Shown piece by piece: positions 45,295-52,915 of a stretch of 64,000 nucleotides of DNA (positions are counted from its first letter, which is position 1; every line of letters begins with the position of its first letter). Source of the stretch: Pseudoxanthomonas kaohsiungensis (lineage in GTDB: Bacteria > Pseudomonadota > Gammaproteobacteria > Xanthomonadales > Xanthomonadaceae); NCBI RefSeq assembly GCF_010211765.1, contig NZ_PDWO01000009.1, forward strand, positions 62,001 to 126,000. Reading direction: 5' to 3'. Made by a program: the position numbers and the translations under genes. The notes beneath the pieces were generated by a model. The model searched no databases. It was not told the origin of the DNA and saw only the letters and a program-made list of their open reading frames with translations.

Positions 45295-45317
45295 CCCACA
45301 CTAAAATCCGGATACCC
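45295..45317 (-). repeat. right terminal inverted repeat of the mer transposon
   Basis: This end reads GGGTATCCGGA at the outer tip on the minus strand and matches 40798-40820 at 20 of 23 positions. Confidence 0.9.
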
Positions 45318-45325
45318 AAAAAAAG
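45318..45325. repeat. right target-site duplication (AAAAAAAG)
   Basis: This is an exact copy of 40790-40797. The seven As are also the T-tract of the terminator at 45318-45349 when read on the minus strand. Confidence 0.9.
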
Positions 45326-45349
45326 AAGGCCGGCATGGTGCCGGCCTTC
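45318..45349 (-). terminator. terminator of the glycine-zipper gene
   Basis: On the minus strand the perfect stem GAAGGCCGGCA-CCA-TGCCGGCCTTC is followed by seven Ts, 45 bases after the gene's stop. The T-tract was duplicated by the transposon, so the terminator still looks functional. Confidence 0.9.
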
Positions 45350-45393
45350 CCGTCCTGCGATCGACTGGGCGATCCGCCGCCCCGCCGGCGTGG

Positions 45394-46212
45394 TTACTGC
45401 CGGGTCGCGCCCTCCGGCGCCTCGGCCACGGCGGTCGCCGTCACGATCTGGCCGTCCACCACCGGCAGGCGGTCGGTCTCCGGCTTGCTGTCCATCCGCA
45501 GCGTGCCTTCCCGGTCGTTGTAGCGATAGGTCACGTCGTAGCCGACGACCTTGTCGGTGTTGCCCAGCGCCACCCGGTCGCCCGGCTTGCTCGCCATGCG
45601 CATGGTGCCGGTGGTGCCGTCGGCGTTGCGGTAGGTCACGTTGTAGCCGGTCACCTTGCTCGACTCGGACACGGCCTGCTCGGTGTGGCACTGGCGCTCG
45701 GTGCGGGTCACGACCTTGCCGCCGACATGGCGCTTGTCGACCTGGTTGCCGACCACGCCGCCGGCGATCGCGCCGGCCGCGGTCGCGGCCTTCTTGCCGC
45801 TGCCGCCGCCGACCTGGTTGCCGAGCAGGCCGCCGATGACCGCGCCGGCCACGGTGCCGCCGACGTTGCCGTCCCGCTCGGGCAGCCGTTCCTCGACCAC
45901 CACGTCCTCGCAGACTTCCCTGGGTACGCTGGTCTGGGTGGTTTCGCGCACCGGCTCGGTGCCGATCACGGTGGCGTAGAGCTTCTCCTTCTGGGTTACC
46001 GGATCGACCTTGACGATCTCGGCGTACTCCAGGGTGTTGGCCGCGATCTCGTCCTCGCCCGGGGCCGCGTCGTCGGCGGCCAGCGCCGCATCGGCCGGGG
46101 TGGCGAGCACCGAATCGGGTTGCCGGTCGCGGTTGTTCATGAAGGCCGCGGTAGCGATGCCCCCCACCAGCAGGGCACCGGCGGCGATCAGGATCGTAGT
46201 GGCTTGCTTCAT
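45394..46212 (-). CDS. glycine-zipper 2TM-domain envelope protein
   Basis: The 272-residue protein has an N-terminal membrane or signal segment (MKQATTILIAAGALLVGGIA). A central Rickettsia-17-kDa-type glycine zipper follows (VGGTVAGAVIGGLLGNQVGG and AGAIAGGVVGNQV). The C-terminal half repeats a VTYRNADGT / VTYRYNDRE beta pattern. Such proteins are thought to insert in or span the outer membrane. The start at 46212 is preferred. The mer transposon interrupted the T-tract of its terminator, not the gene. Function is unknown. Confidence 0.8.
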   Translation of the reverse strand: MKQATTILIAAGALLVGGIATAAFMNNRDRQPDSVLATPADAALAADDAAPGEDEIAANTLEYAEIVKVDPVTQKEKLYATVIGTEPVRETTQTSVPREVCEDVVVEERLPERDGNVGGTVAGAVIGGLLGNQVGGGSGKKAATAAGAIAGGVVGNQVDKRHVGGKVVTRTERQCHTEQAVSESSKVTGYNVTYRNADGTTGTMRMASKPGDRVALGNTDKVVGYDVTYRYNDREGTLRMDSKPETDRLPVVDGQIVTATAVAEAPEGATRQ

Positions 46213-46367
46213 GGCCTGGCTCCTAGCGGGCGGTTCCCGCATGACGTTCGGGGGAATTCCATCATGGCAAACCTGAACAGGACCCGGAATGCGTTCGACC
46301 GGCAAATTCTTCGAGTCTGTGACGGCCATGGTAGTTTGCGCGCGTGTTCCGAGCGAGGCCCGCCGCC

Positions 46368-46595
46368 ATGCCCAGCCCCCTCATGCTGCCGTTGATGCAA
46401 TGGGCGCGCGGCCTGCGCTTCCCGACCCTGTTCAAGGTCACCATGGTGGCCTTCGCGATCAGCTTCCTGTGGCCGTTCGATCCGATCCCGCTGATCGACG
46501 AGGTCGTGCTGGGCCTGGCCACGCTCCTGCTGGCCAACTGGAAACGGCGCAAGGATCCGCCGGCGCTGCCTGAACCGGAGCGGCGCCCGCAGTGA
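46368..46595 (+). CDS. small membrane protein, DUF6116-like
   Basis: The 75-residue protein (MPSPLMLPLMQWARGLRFPT) has one clear membrane segment and a second hydrophobic stretch (VTMVAFAISFLW, IDEVVLGLATLLLANW). A WPFDPIPLIDE link joins them, and the tail is Pro/Glu-rich. This pattern recurs in xanthomonads as a small conserved hypothetical. The function is unknown. tatD starts 43 bases on, so they may be cotranscribed. Confidence 0.65.
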   Translation: MPSPLMLPLMQWARGLRFPTLFKVTMVAFAISFLWPFDPIPLIDEVVLGLATLLLANWKRRKDPPALPEPERRPQ

Positions 46596-46638
46596 CCGGA
46601 GGCGCGATGACCGCGGCAACCGGCGCGCACGCGACCTG

Positions 46639-47415
46639 ATGCGGCTGCTCGACAGCCACTGCCACCTGGATGCGGCCGAGTTCGATGCCGACCGCGACGC
46701 GGTGGTCGAGCGCGCGCGCGCCGCCGGCGTGCTCGGGCAGGTGGTACCGGCGGTGACCGCGGCCAGCTGGCCGAAGCTGCGCCAGGTCTGCCGCGCCTCG
46801 CCGGGCCTGTATCCTGCCTACGGCCTGCATCCGACATTCTTGGCCGAGCACCGGCCCGACGACCTTCATCAGCTGGCGAGCTGGATCGAGAACGAGCATC
46901 CGCCCGCCATCGGCGAATGCGGCCTGGACTACTTCGTCGAAGGGCTCGACCGTGATGCGCAGGCGCACTACTTCGACGGCCAGCTGCGACTGGCCCGCGA
47001 GCATGGCTTGCCACTGATCGTGCACGCGCGTCGCGCGGTCGATGCGGTGATCGCCTCGATCCGCCGCCTCGGCGATGGACGGCTGCGTGGCGTGGTCCAC
47101 AGTTTCTCCGGCAGCCCCGAGCAGGCGCGGCAGCTCTGGAGCCTGGGCTTCATGATCGGCCTGGGCGGTCCGCTGACCTACGAACGCGCGCAGCGCCTGC
47201 GCCGGCTGGTGGCGCAGATGCCGCTGGAGTTCCTGCTGCTGGAGACCGATGCGCCGGACCAGCCGGACGCCGGCATCCGTGGCCAGCGCAACGAGCCCGC
47301 GCGCCTGCGCCAGGTCCTGGATGTCGTGGCGATGCTGCGCGGCCAGGCGCCCGAGGAGATCGCCGCGGCCACCACCGCCAATGCCGAACGCCTGTTCGCC
47401 CTCCCTGCCCCGTAG
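46639..47415 (+). CDS. TatD-family metal-dependent hydrolase
   Basis: The 258-residue TIM-barrel enzyme has the metal ligands of the family: HCHLD at the start, E92 in GECGLDY, an HAR segment (IVHARRA), HSFSG and LLLETDAPDQP near the C-terminus. TatD proteins are deoxyribonucleases or related phosphodiesterases; the short linkers resemble YjjV. The specific substrate is not deducible. The 3' end runs into a repeat cluster. Confidence 0.88.
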   Translation: MRLLDSHCHLDAAEFDADRDAVVERARAAGVLGQVVPAVTAASWPKLRQVCRASPGLYPAYGLHPTFLAEHRPDDLHQLASWIENEHPPAIGECGLDYFVEGLDRDAQAHYFDGQLRLAREHGLPLIVHARRAVDAVIASIRRLGDGRLRGVVHSFSGSPEQARQLWSLGFMIGLGGPLTYERAQRLRRLVAQMPLEFLLLETDAPDQPDAGIRGQRNEPARLRQVLDVVAMLRGQAPEEIAAATTANAERLFALPAP

Positions 47416-47565
47416 CGCCGGGCTTGCCCGGCTGCAGCGCCCGCCGGCCGACACGTCGTCGACAGCAGCGGGGCAAGCCCCGCTCCACGGGCACGGGGCG
47501 CGGTCCGAATGGTCCGCCACCGGCGGGACGCCCTGTCGAAGCAGCGGGGCGAGCCCCGCTCTACG
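47410..47565. repeat. cluster of GCAGCGGGGC-family repeats
   Basis: Three related copies lie between tatD and tcdA. CCGTAGCGCCGGG... at 47410-47435 pairs imperfectly with GCAGCGGGGC... at 47464-47489, and a third copy at 47541-47565 overlaps the tcdA stop codon. They share the core AGCGGGGC-AA-GCCCCGCT with the element at 35888-35965. Confidence 0.75.
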
Positions 47566-48358
47566 CGGCGATGCGGCGCTTGAGCAGCAACTCCAGTGCC
47601 TTGCCGGCGGCGGCGAAGGCGAATGCGCCGGTGACGTGGGTGGCCGCGCCGAGGCCGGCGCCGCAGTCCAGCTTGAGCGCGGCGTCGGCGCCCATCGCCG
47701 GGCGCACGCCGCAGACACTGCCGTCGGCCTGCGGATACTTCACGTTCTCCAGCGAATAGACCGCCGGTACGCCGAAGAAGCGGTCCGGGTTCTTCGGGAA
47801 CCGGTGCTCGCCCCGCAACTTCTTGCGCACCAGCGCCAGCATCGCGTCGTGCTCGGTACGGGACAGGTCGCGGACCCGGACCAGCGTGGGATCGGTGCGA
47901 CCGCCCGCGGAGCCGACGGTCAGCATCGGCAGCTTGCGCCGGCGGCACCAGGCGATGGATTCGACCTTGGTGCGGACGCTGTCGCAGGCATCGACCACCA
48001 GCTCGACGCCGCCCCCCAGCAGTTCCTCGAGGTTGGCGCCGGTAAGGAATGCGGCCACGGGCCGGGCCTCGATCGCCGGATTGATCGCGCGGCAGCGTTC
48101 GGCCATCGCCTCGGCCTTGTTGCGTCCGTACTGCCCGGCGACCGCCGGCAACTGCCGGTTGGTGTTGGAGATGCACAGGTCGTCGGCATCGACCAGGTCG
48201 AGCGCGCCGACCGCCGAGCGCGCCAGCGCCTCGGCCACCCACGAACCGACGCCGCCCAGGCCGACCACCGCCACGCGCCGGGTCGCCAGCCATTCGACCG
48301 CGCCGCGGCCGTACAGCCGGTCGATGCCGGCGAAACGTTCGAAAACGGATGCTTCCAT
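47561..48358 (-). CDS. tcdA: tRNA threonylcarbamoyladenosine dehydratase
   Basis: The 265-residue E1-like protein (also called CsdL) cyclises t6A to ct6A at position 37 of ANN-reading tRNAs. It has the nucleotide-binding VVGLGGVGSWVAEALARSAVG near 31-51, the DADDLCISNTNRQ segment and DACDSVRTK. Its stop codon lies inside a repeat copy. The cysteine desulfurase partner csdA is not adjacent. Confidence 0.93.
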   Translation of the reverse strand: MEASVFERFAGIDRLYGRGAVEWLATRRVAVVGLGGVGSWVAEALARSAVGALDLVDADDLCISNTNRQLPAVAGQYGRNKAEAMAERCRAINPAIEARPVAAFLTGANLEELLGGGVELVVDACDSVRTKVESIAWCRRRKLPMLTVGSAGGRTDPTLVRVRDLSRTEHDAMLALVRKKLRGEHRFPKNPDRFFGVPAVYSLENVKYPQADGSVCGVRPAMGADAALKLDCGAGLGAATHVTGAFAFAAAGKALELLLKRRIAA

Positions 48359-48449
48359 GCGCGCATTCTACCGGGGGTGCATCGACACCCGGCGCGGCCC
48401 TATCATCCTGCGCGCCGCCACCCATCGCCACGTACAAGGAGTCCACCGC

Positions 48450-48881
48450 ATGGCCAGCCAGCCGCCCCGAACCGGCAACGCAGGACGTTACCTGTTCCTT
48501 TTCCTGGTCGGCCTGGTCACCGGCGCGGTCTGCGCGGTGATGGCGCTGCGGGCGCTGCAGGCGCGCAGCGACCCGTTCCCCGACGCGCTGATGCAGGTCA
48601 TGGCCAGGCAATCGGCCGAGCTGGGCAAGTCGGCCAAGGCCAACCGCTGCGCGGTCAGCGACAGCCTGCCGCGGCTGCAGTCGTTGCGGGCGATGTCCAA
48701 CGACATCGAGATGGCCTTCCCCGGACTGAAGGACGACAGCCGTTTCGCGGCCGCCGCCAGCGGGCTGCGGGCCACGCTCGACGAGACCCTGTCCGCGCCG
48801 CCGGCGGACTGCGCGCAACTGGCCGCGGCAAGCGAACGCATCGGCGAGGACTGCAAGGCCTGCCATCGCGATTTCCGCTGA
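48450..48881 (+). CDS. membrane-anchored class II-type cytochrome c
   Basis: The 143-residue protein has an N-terminal membrane helix (about 13-34, RYLFLFLVGLVTGAVCAVMAL), a helical periplasmic domain, and a single haem site C135-K-A-C138-H139 five residues from the C-terminus. A haem motif at the end of a four-helix bundle is the layout of cytochrome c' and c556. Its redox partner is unknown. Start ATG 48450 follows AAGGAG. Confidence 0.82.
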   Translation: MASQPPRTGNAGRYLFLFLVGLVTGAVCAVMALRALQARSDPFPDALMQVMARQSAELGKSAKANRCAVSDSLPRLQSLRAMSNDIEMAFPGLKDDSRFAAAASGLRATLDETLSAPPADCAQLAAASERIGEDCKACHRDFR

Positions 48882-49024
48882 ACCATCGCTGAGAGGATGC
48901 CCGCGAGGCCCCGCCGCGCCGCGGACGATTGGCATTGCGTTCACATGCATGCGATGACGATGGCCGCCAGCACGACCGCAGGTCGCGCACCGGTCCGCCA
49001 CCCCGTCACCGAGGAGTATCGAGG

Positions 49025-49501
49025 ATGAAGCAAACCCACCTGATCGGCCTGGCCGCCTTCGGCATGCTTGCCCTGGCCGGCTGCACCACGACTTCGCCCA
49101 ACTACGGCAGCTCCGGCTACGGCAGCTCCGCGCCTTATCCCTCGCAGGCCCGCTGCGCCGACTGCGGCCTGGTCACCCGGATCGACGTGGTCGCCTCCAA
49201 CCGCAGCGCCCCGTCGGCCACCGGCGCGATCCTGGGCGGCATCGTCGGCGCGGTCGCCGGCCACGAGATCTCGGACAAGACCGGCGGCAGCAAGGGCAAC
49301 CAGAACGTGTCGGCGGTCGCCGGCGCGGCCGCGGGCGCGATGGCCGGCAACGCCATCCAGAAGAACGTCACCTCCGACACCTACAACATCCACGTGCGCA
49401 TGGACGATGGCCGCACGGTCGTGATCAACCAGCGCGACCTCGGCGGCATCCGCGAAAACACCTACGTGCGCGTGGTCAACGGCAAGGTCGTGCTGCGCTG
49501 A
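49025..49501 (+). CDS. glycine-zipper 2TM lipoprotein (SlyB/Pal-like)
   Basis: The 158-residue lipoprotein has signal and lipobox LALAGC with C20 as lipidation site. A glycine-zipper pair follows (TGAILGGIVGAVAGHEIS, AGAAAGAMAGNAIQKN), then a beta-rich tail (YNIHVRMDDGRTVVINQ). It resembles SlyB-type outer-membrane lipoproteins. A GAGGAG-like site precedes the ATG. Function is probably envelope integrity; this is inference. Confidence 0.85.
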   Translation: MKQTHLIGLAAFGMLALAGCTTTSPNYGSSGYGSSAPYPSQARCADCGLVTRIDVVASNRSAPSATGAILGGIVGAVAGHEISDKTGGSKGNQNVSAVAGAAAGAMAGNAIQKNVTSDTYNIHVRMDDGRTVVINQRDLGGIRENTYVRVVNGKVVLR

Positions 49502-49528
49502 CGCAGCGCCGCATCAAGCCTGTCGCGC

Positions 49529-49562
49529 AAAAAGGAACGGCCCGCTACTGGCGGGCCGTTCC
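49529..49562 (-). terminator. terminator of the cold-shock gene
   Basis: The stem GGAACGGCCCGC / GCGGGCCGTTCC is perfect, and on the minus strand it is followed by TTTTT. An outer pair, ATCAAGCCTGT and ACAGGCTTGAT, encloses it and could extend the stem. Confidence 0.85.
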
Positions 49563-49584
49563 GGTACAGGCTTGATCAGGTTTG

Positions 49585-49794
49585 TCAGGCGGCCTGGACG
49601 GCGTCCGCCTGCAGGCCCTTCTGGCCCTGCACGACGGTGAAGCTGACCTTCTGGCCTTCCTTGAGGCTCTTGAAGCCCTGCATCTGGATGGCGCGGAAGT
49701 GGACGAACACGTCCTCGCCATTCTCGCGGCTGATGAATCCGAATCCCTTGGCATCGTTGAACCACTTCACGGTGCCGACTTCGCGATCTGCCAT
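49585..49794 (-). CDS. cspA: cold-shock protein (CspA family)
   Basis: The 69-residue OB-fold protein has both RNA-binding motifs, KGFGFI (RNP1) and VFVHF (RNP2), after [14 protein letters not shown]. It binds single-stranded RNA and DNA as a chaperone. The gap upstream is long, as in csp genes with regulatory leaders, but I did not identify a cold-shock box. The family does not tell cspA from its paralogues. Confidence 0.95.
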   Translation of the reverse strand: MADREVGTVKWFNDAKGFGFISRENGEDVFVHFRAIQMQGFKSLKEGQKVSFTVVQGQKGLQADAVQAA

Positions 49795-50026
49795 TACTGC
49801 GACTCCTCGAAACTTTGCTGGGTGGTGGATACGCCGTTGCCACGGCGGCTGGTTGCAAGGAGTACGCGCGGTGTAACGATGTAGCGGACCATCATCACGG
49901 GACCTACCGCATTCGGCCACGAGTCACGGTGACCTTGTCAAGCGCAGCGGCCCAAAATTACCCCCCGTCCGGGGGAAATGCAATCATGCCAAGGACTTGG
50001 CCCGCCCCGGGCAGGAAAAGACGCTG

Positions 50027-50512
50027 ATGGATCCCGCACTCTTCTGGTACGTGGTGGCGGCCGTGCTGGCCCTGGTCGGCCTGGCCGGGGTGATCCTGCC
50101 CGCCCTGCCCGGCCTGCCCCTGGTCTTCGCCGGCATGCTGGTCGCCGCCTGGGCCGGGGATTTCCAGCGCATCGGCCCGGTCACCCTGGTCCTGCTCGGC
50201 CTGCTGACCGCGCTGTCGGTGGTGGCGGACTTCGTCGCCACCGCCGCGGGCGCCAAGCGGGTCGGGGCCGGTCCGCTGGCGGTCTGGGGCGCCGCGCTGG
50301 GAACCCTGGCGGGCGTGTTCTTCGGGCCGGTCGGCCTCCTCGCCGGCCCCTTCCTCGGCGCGCTGCTGGGCGAGCTGTGGCATACCCGCGCCCTCCGCCG
50401 CGCGACGCACGTGGGGCTGGCCACCTGGCTGGGCCTGCTGCTCGGCACCGTGCTGAAACTGGCCCTGGCCTTCGCCATGCTCGGGCTGTTCGTATTCGCC
50501 TGGTTCGTCTGA
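50027..50512 (+). CDS. DUF456-family membrane protein
   Basis: The 161-residue protein is mostly hydrophobic, with four to five helices and the DUF456 pattern (GVILPALPGLPLVFAGMLV, GAKRVGAGPLAVWGAALGT, FGPVGLLAGPFLGALLGEL). An AGGAAAAG ribosome site supports ATG 50027. Function is unknown. pldA follows 19 bases later, so cotranscription is likely. Confidence 0.88.
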   Translation: MDPALFWYVVAAVLALVGLAGVILPALPGLPLVFAGMLVAAWAGDFQRIGPVTLVLLGLLTALSVVADFVATAAGAKRVGAGPLAVWGAALGTLAGVFFGPVGLLAGPFLGALLGELWHTRALRRATHVGLATWLGLLLGTVLKLALAFAMLGLFVFAWFV

Positions 50513-50531
50513 CTTCAATGGAGCCCCATCC

Positions 50532-51725
50532 GTGACCCGGTCCCCCGCCTTGCCCCGCACCCTGGCCCTGATCGCCCCGCTGTACGCCATCGCCGGCGGG
50601 TTGGCGGCGCAGGAGTCGACCGCCCTCCCCGGTACCGCCGACGCCTGCCGCGCGATCGCCTCGGACGCCGCCCGCCTGGCCTGCTACGACGCCGTGTATG
50701 GCCGCGACGCCGACCACACCCGCGATGCCGACCAGCAGGCGCGGGCCGCCGAGGAACAGGTGAAGCAACAGCGCGCCGAACAGCGCGCGGCAGCCCTGCC
50801 GCCGGACGCCACCGCGGGCCAGCGTGCGCGCCACCGCACCGGGGAGCTGTTCGGCCGCCACGACCTGGCGCAGGACCCCGCCGCCCTGGACGCGATCGCC
50901 AACGCCGGCCGCGGGTCGCTGCTCGACAGCCGCTGGGAACTGGCCAAGGACTCCAAGCTCGGCATCTTCCAGTTCCGCGCCTACAAGCCGGTGTACCTGC
51001 TGCCCGCGTTCTGGACCAGCGACGTCAACGACATGCCCAGTTCGCCCAACCCCAACAACACCGTGACCTCGCCGGAGGAGCTGGACAGCGTCGAGGCCAA
51101 GTTCCAGATCAGCTTCAAGACCAAGCTGGCCGAAAACGTGTTCGGCGACAACGGCGACGTCTGGGCCGGCTACACCCAGAGCTCGCGCTGGCAGGTCTAC
51201 AACTCGGAAATCTCGCGGCCGTTCCGCGAGACCAACTACGAGCCGGAGATCATGCTGCTGTTCCGCAACAACTACAGCCTGCTCGGCTGGAACGGGCGCA
51301 TGACCGGAATCAGCTTCAACCACCAGTCCAACGGCCGCAGCGACCCGCTCTCGCGCAGCTGGAACCGGGTGATCCTCAACGTCGGCCTGGACCGCGAGAA
51401 CTGGGCCTTCGTGGTGCGGCCCTGGTACCGCATCGAGGAGGACGCGGCCGACGACAACAACGCGGACATCGAGGACTACGTCGGCCGCGGCGACGCGCTG
51501 CTGGTCTACAACCGCAATGGCCACGAGCTGTCGCTGACCGCGCGCCACTCGCTGCGCGGCGGCGACCGCTCGCACGGCTCGCTGCAGCTGGACTACGGCT
51601 TCCCGATCACCAACCTGCTGCGCGGTCACGTGCAGGTGTTCGACGGCTACGGCGAGAGCATGATCGACTACAACCACCGCGCCACCTACGTGGGCGTGGG
51701 CTTCGCCCTGCTGGAGTGGTTCTGA
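50532..51725 (+). CDS. pldA: outer-membrane phospholipase A
   Basis: The 397-residue protein (GTG start) has a signal peptide to about 26. A roughly 100-residue N-terminal region with paired cysteines (ADACRAIASDAARLACYDAV) and Gln/Glu/Ala helix comes before the 12-strand barrel. The catalytic triad is H264, S266 and N278 in FNHQSNGRSDPLSRSWNR, with E. coli-like spacing. It hydrolyses phospholipids in a disturbed outer membrane. The added N-terminal region makes it longer than E. coli PldA (289). The next gene starts inside its stop codon (TGATG). Confidence 0.93.
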   Translation: MTRSPALPRTLALIAPLYAIAGGLAAQESTALPGTADACRAIASDAARLACYDAVYGRDADHTRDADQQARAAEEQVKQQRAEQRAAALPPDATAGQRARHRTGELFGRHDLAQDPAALDAIANAGRGSLLDSRWELAKDSKLGIFQFRAYKPVYLLPAFWTSDVNDMPSSPNPNNTVTSPEELDSVEAKFQISFKTKLAENVFGDNGDVWAGYTQSSRWQVYNSEISRPFRETNYEPEIMLLFRNNYSLLGWNGRMTGISFNHQSNGRSDPLSRSWNRVILNVGLDRENWAFVVRPWYRIEEDAADDNNADIEDYVGRGDALLVYNRNGHELSLTARHSLRGGDRSHGSLQLDYGFPITNLLRGHVQVFDGYGESMIDYNHRATYVGVGFALLEWF

Positions 51726-52078
51726 TGGACGCGGCCCGCGTCGTGGTCTGGCACAACCCGCGGTGCTCGAACTCGCGCGCCGTGCTGCAGCTTCTTCGCG
51801 ATCGCGGGGTCGAGCCGGACGTGGTCGACTACCTTGCGGAGCCGCCCGATCGCGCAGCCCTGCTCCGGGTCGCCGGGGAAAGCGGCCTGGGACTGCGCGG
51901 ACTGGTGCGGGAAAAGGAACCGGCCTACGCCGAGCAAGGGCTTGCCGATGCCGACGACGAGGCCCTGCTGGCGGCCATGCTCGACAACCCGCGCCTGATC
52001 AACCGGCCCGTGGTGGTTACCCCGCGCGGCACCCGCCTGTGCCGCCCGCCGGAAACGGTGCTGCCACTCCTGGACTGA
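51725..52078 (+). CDS. ArsC/YfgD-like glutaredoxin-dependent arsenate reductase
   Basis: The 117-residue thioredoxin-fold protein has the catalytic cysteine C14 in HNPRCSNSR and a downstream LINRPVVVTPRG segment, as in ArsC. It could reduce arsenate with glutathione and glutaredoxin. No ars operon is nearby, so another substrate (YfgD-like) is equally possible. It is coupled to pldA through TGATG. Confidence 0.85.
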   Translation: MDAARVVVWHNPRCSNSRAVLQLLRDRGVEPDVVDYLAEPPDRAALLRVAGESGLGLRGLVREKEPAYAEQGLADADDEALLAAMLDNPRLINRPVVVTPRGTRLCRPPETVLPLLD

Positions 52079-52206
52079 CGTGCGCGCGTCGCCCGCCACG
52101 GCGCGGGCTGGAACGGAATCGACCTGCGCGCAGGCGGACGCCGCGCAAGCCCCTCCGCTGTCCGGGGCGCCCCGCACCCGCCGCGAAACGGGCCGTGCCG
52201 CTGGGC

Positions 52207-52842
52207 TCAGGTCCAGTCGGTGAGGCCTTCGCGCCGGTAGACCTCGGCGAAGGACGGGCGGTCCTTCATCCGCCGCGCGAACGCCTCCAGAACCGGCCAG
52301 CGGTCGGTCGGGCGCGGCATGTTCCGCGACCAGCGCATCAGCATGGTCAGGACGAAGTCCGCCGCCGATACCTGCACGCCGATCAGGTACGGGCCGTGGG
52401 CTTCGAGATGGTCGGCCACCTGCTGCCAGGCCGCCTCGATCCGCTGGCGCGCGCGCGCCTTGACCTCGTCGGCGTTGGCCTCGCCCGCCGGTTCGTCCGC
52501 GTAGAACCAGCTGCGATACGCCGGCATCAGCGTGTAGGCGCAGAAGAACATCCAGCGGTAGTACGCGGCGCGCGCCGGCGTGGCGATGGCCGGCGCCAGC
52601 CCCGCCTGGGGATGCAGGTCGGCCAGGTGCATGGCGATCGCCGCCGATTCGGTCAGCACCTGCCCGTCGAGGAGCAACGCCGGCACCCTGCCCTGCGGAT
52701 TGATCGCAAGGTACTCCGGCGACTTCTGCTCGTGCCGGTCGAAGTCGAGCATGCGCAGTTCGTGGTCGACGCCCAGCTCGATCAGCAGCCAGTGGACGAC
52801 GAGCGAGGCGGTGCTGGGTGAACCGTAGAGGACGACGGACAT
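52207..52842 (-). CDS. glutathione S-transferase family protein
   Basis: The 211-residue GST-fold protein has a thioredoxin-like N-domain (LYGSPSTASLVVHWLLIELG, RVPALLLDGQVLTESAAIAMHL with the glutathione-binding ES) and a helical C-domain. It resembles beta- or theta-class bacterial GSTs. Substrate unknown. It follows the fumarase gene's terminator region on the other side and is separately transcribed. Confidence 0.87.
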   Translation of the reverse strand: MSVVLYGSPSTASLVVHWLLIELGVDHELRMLDFDRHEQKSPEYLAINPQGRVPALLLDGQVLTESAAIAMHLADLHPQAGLAPAIATPARAAYYRWMFFCAYTLMPAYRSWFYADEPAGEANADEVKARARQRIEAAWQQVADHLEAHGPYLIGVQVSAADFVLTMLMRWSRNMPRPTDRWPVLEAFARRMKDRPSFAEVYRREGLTDWT

Positions 52843-52865
52843 CGGCGGGACTCCAGTGGGAAGGC

Positions 52866-52898
52866 GGAAAAGGACGAAGCCGGCACGGGGCCGGCTTC
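52866..52898 (-). terminator. terminator of fumarase
   Basis: On the minus strand GAAGCCGGC-CCCGT-GCCGGCTTC is followed by GTCCTTTTCC, 18 bases past the fumarase stop. Confidence 0.75.
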
Positions 52899-52915
52899 GG
52901 GGATCATGCGATGGC

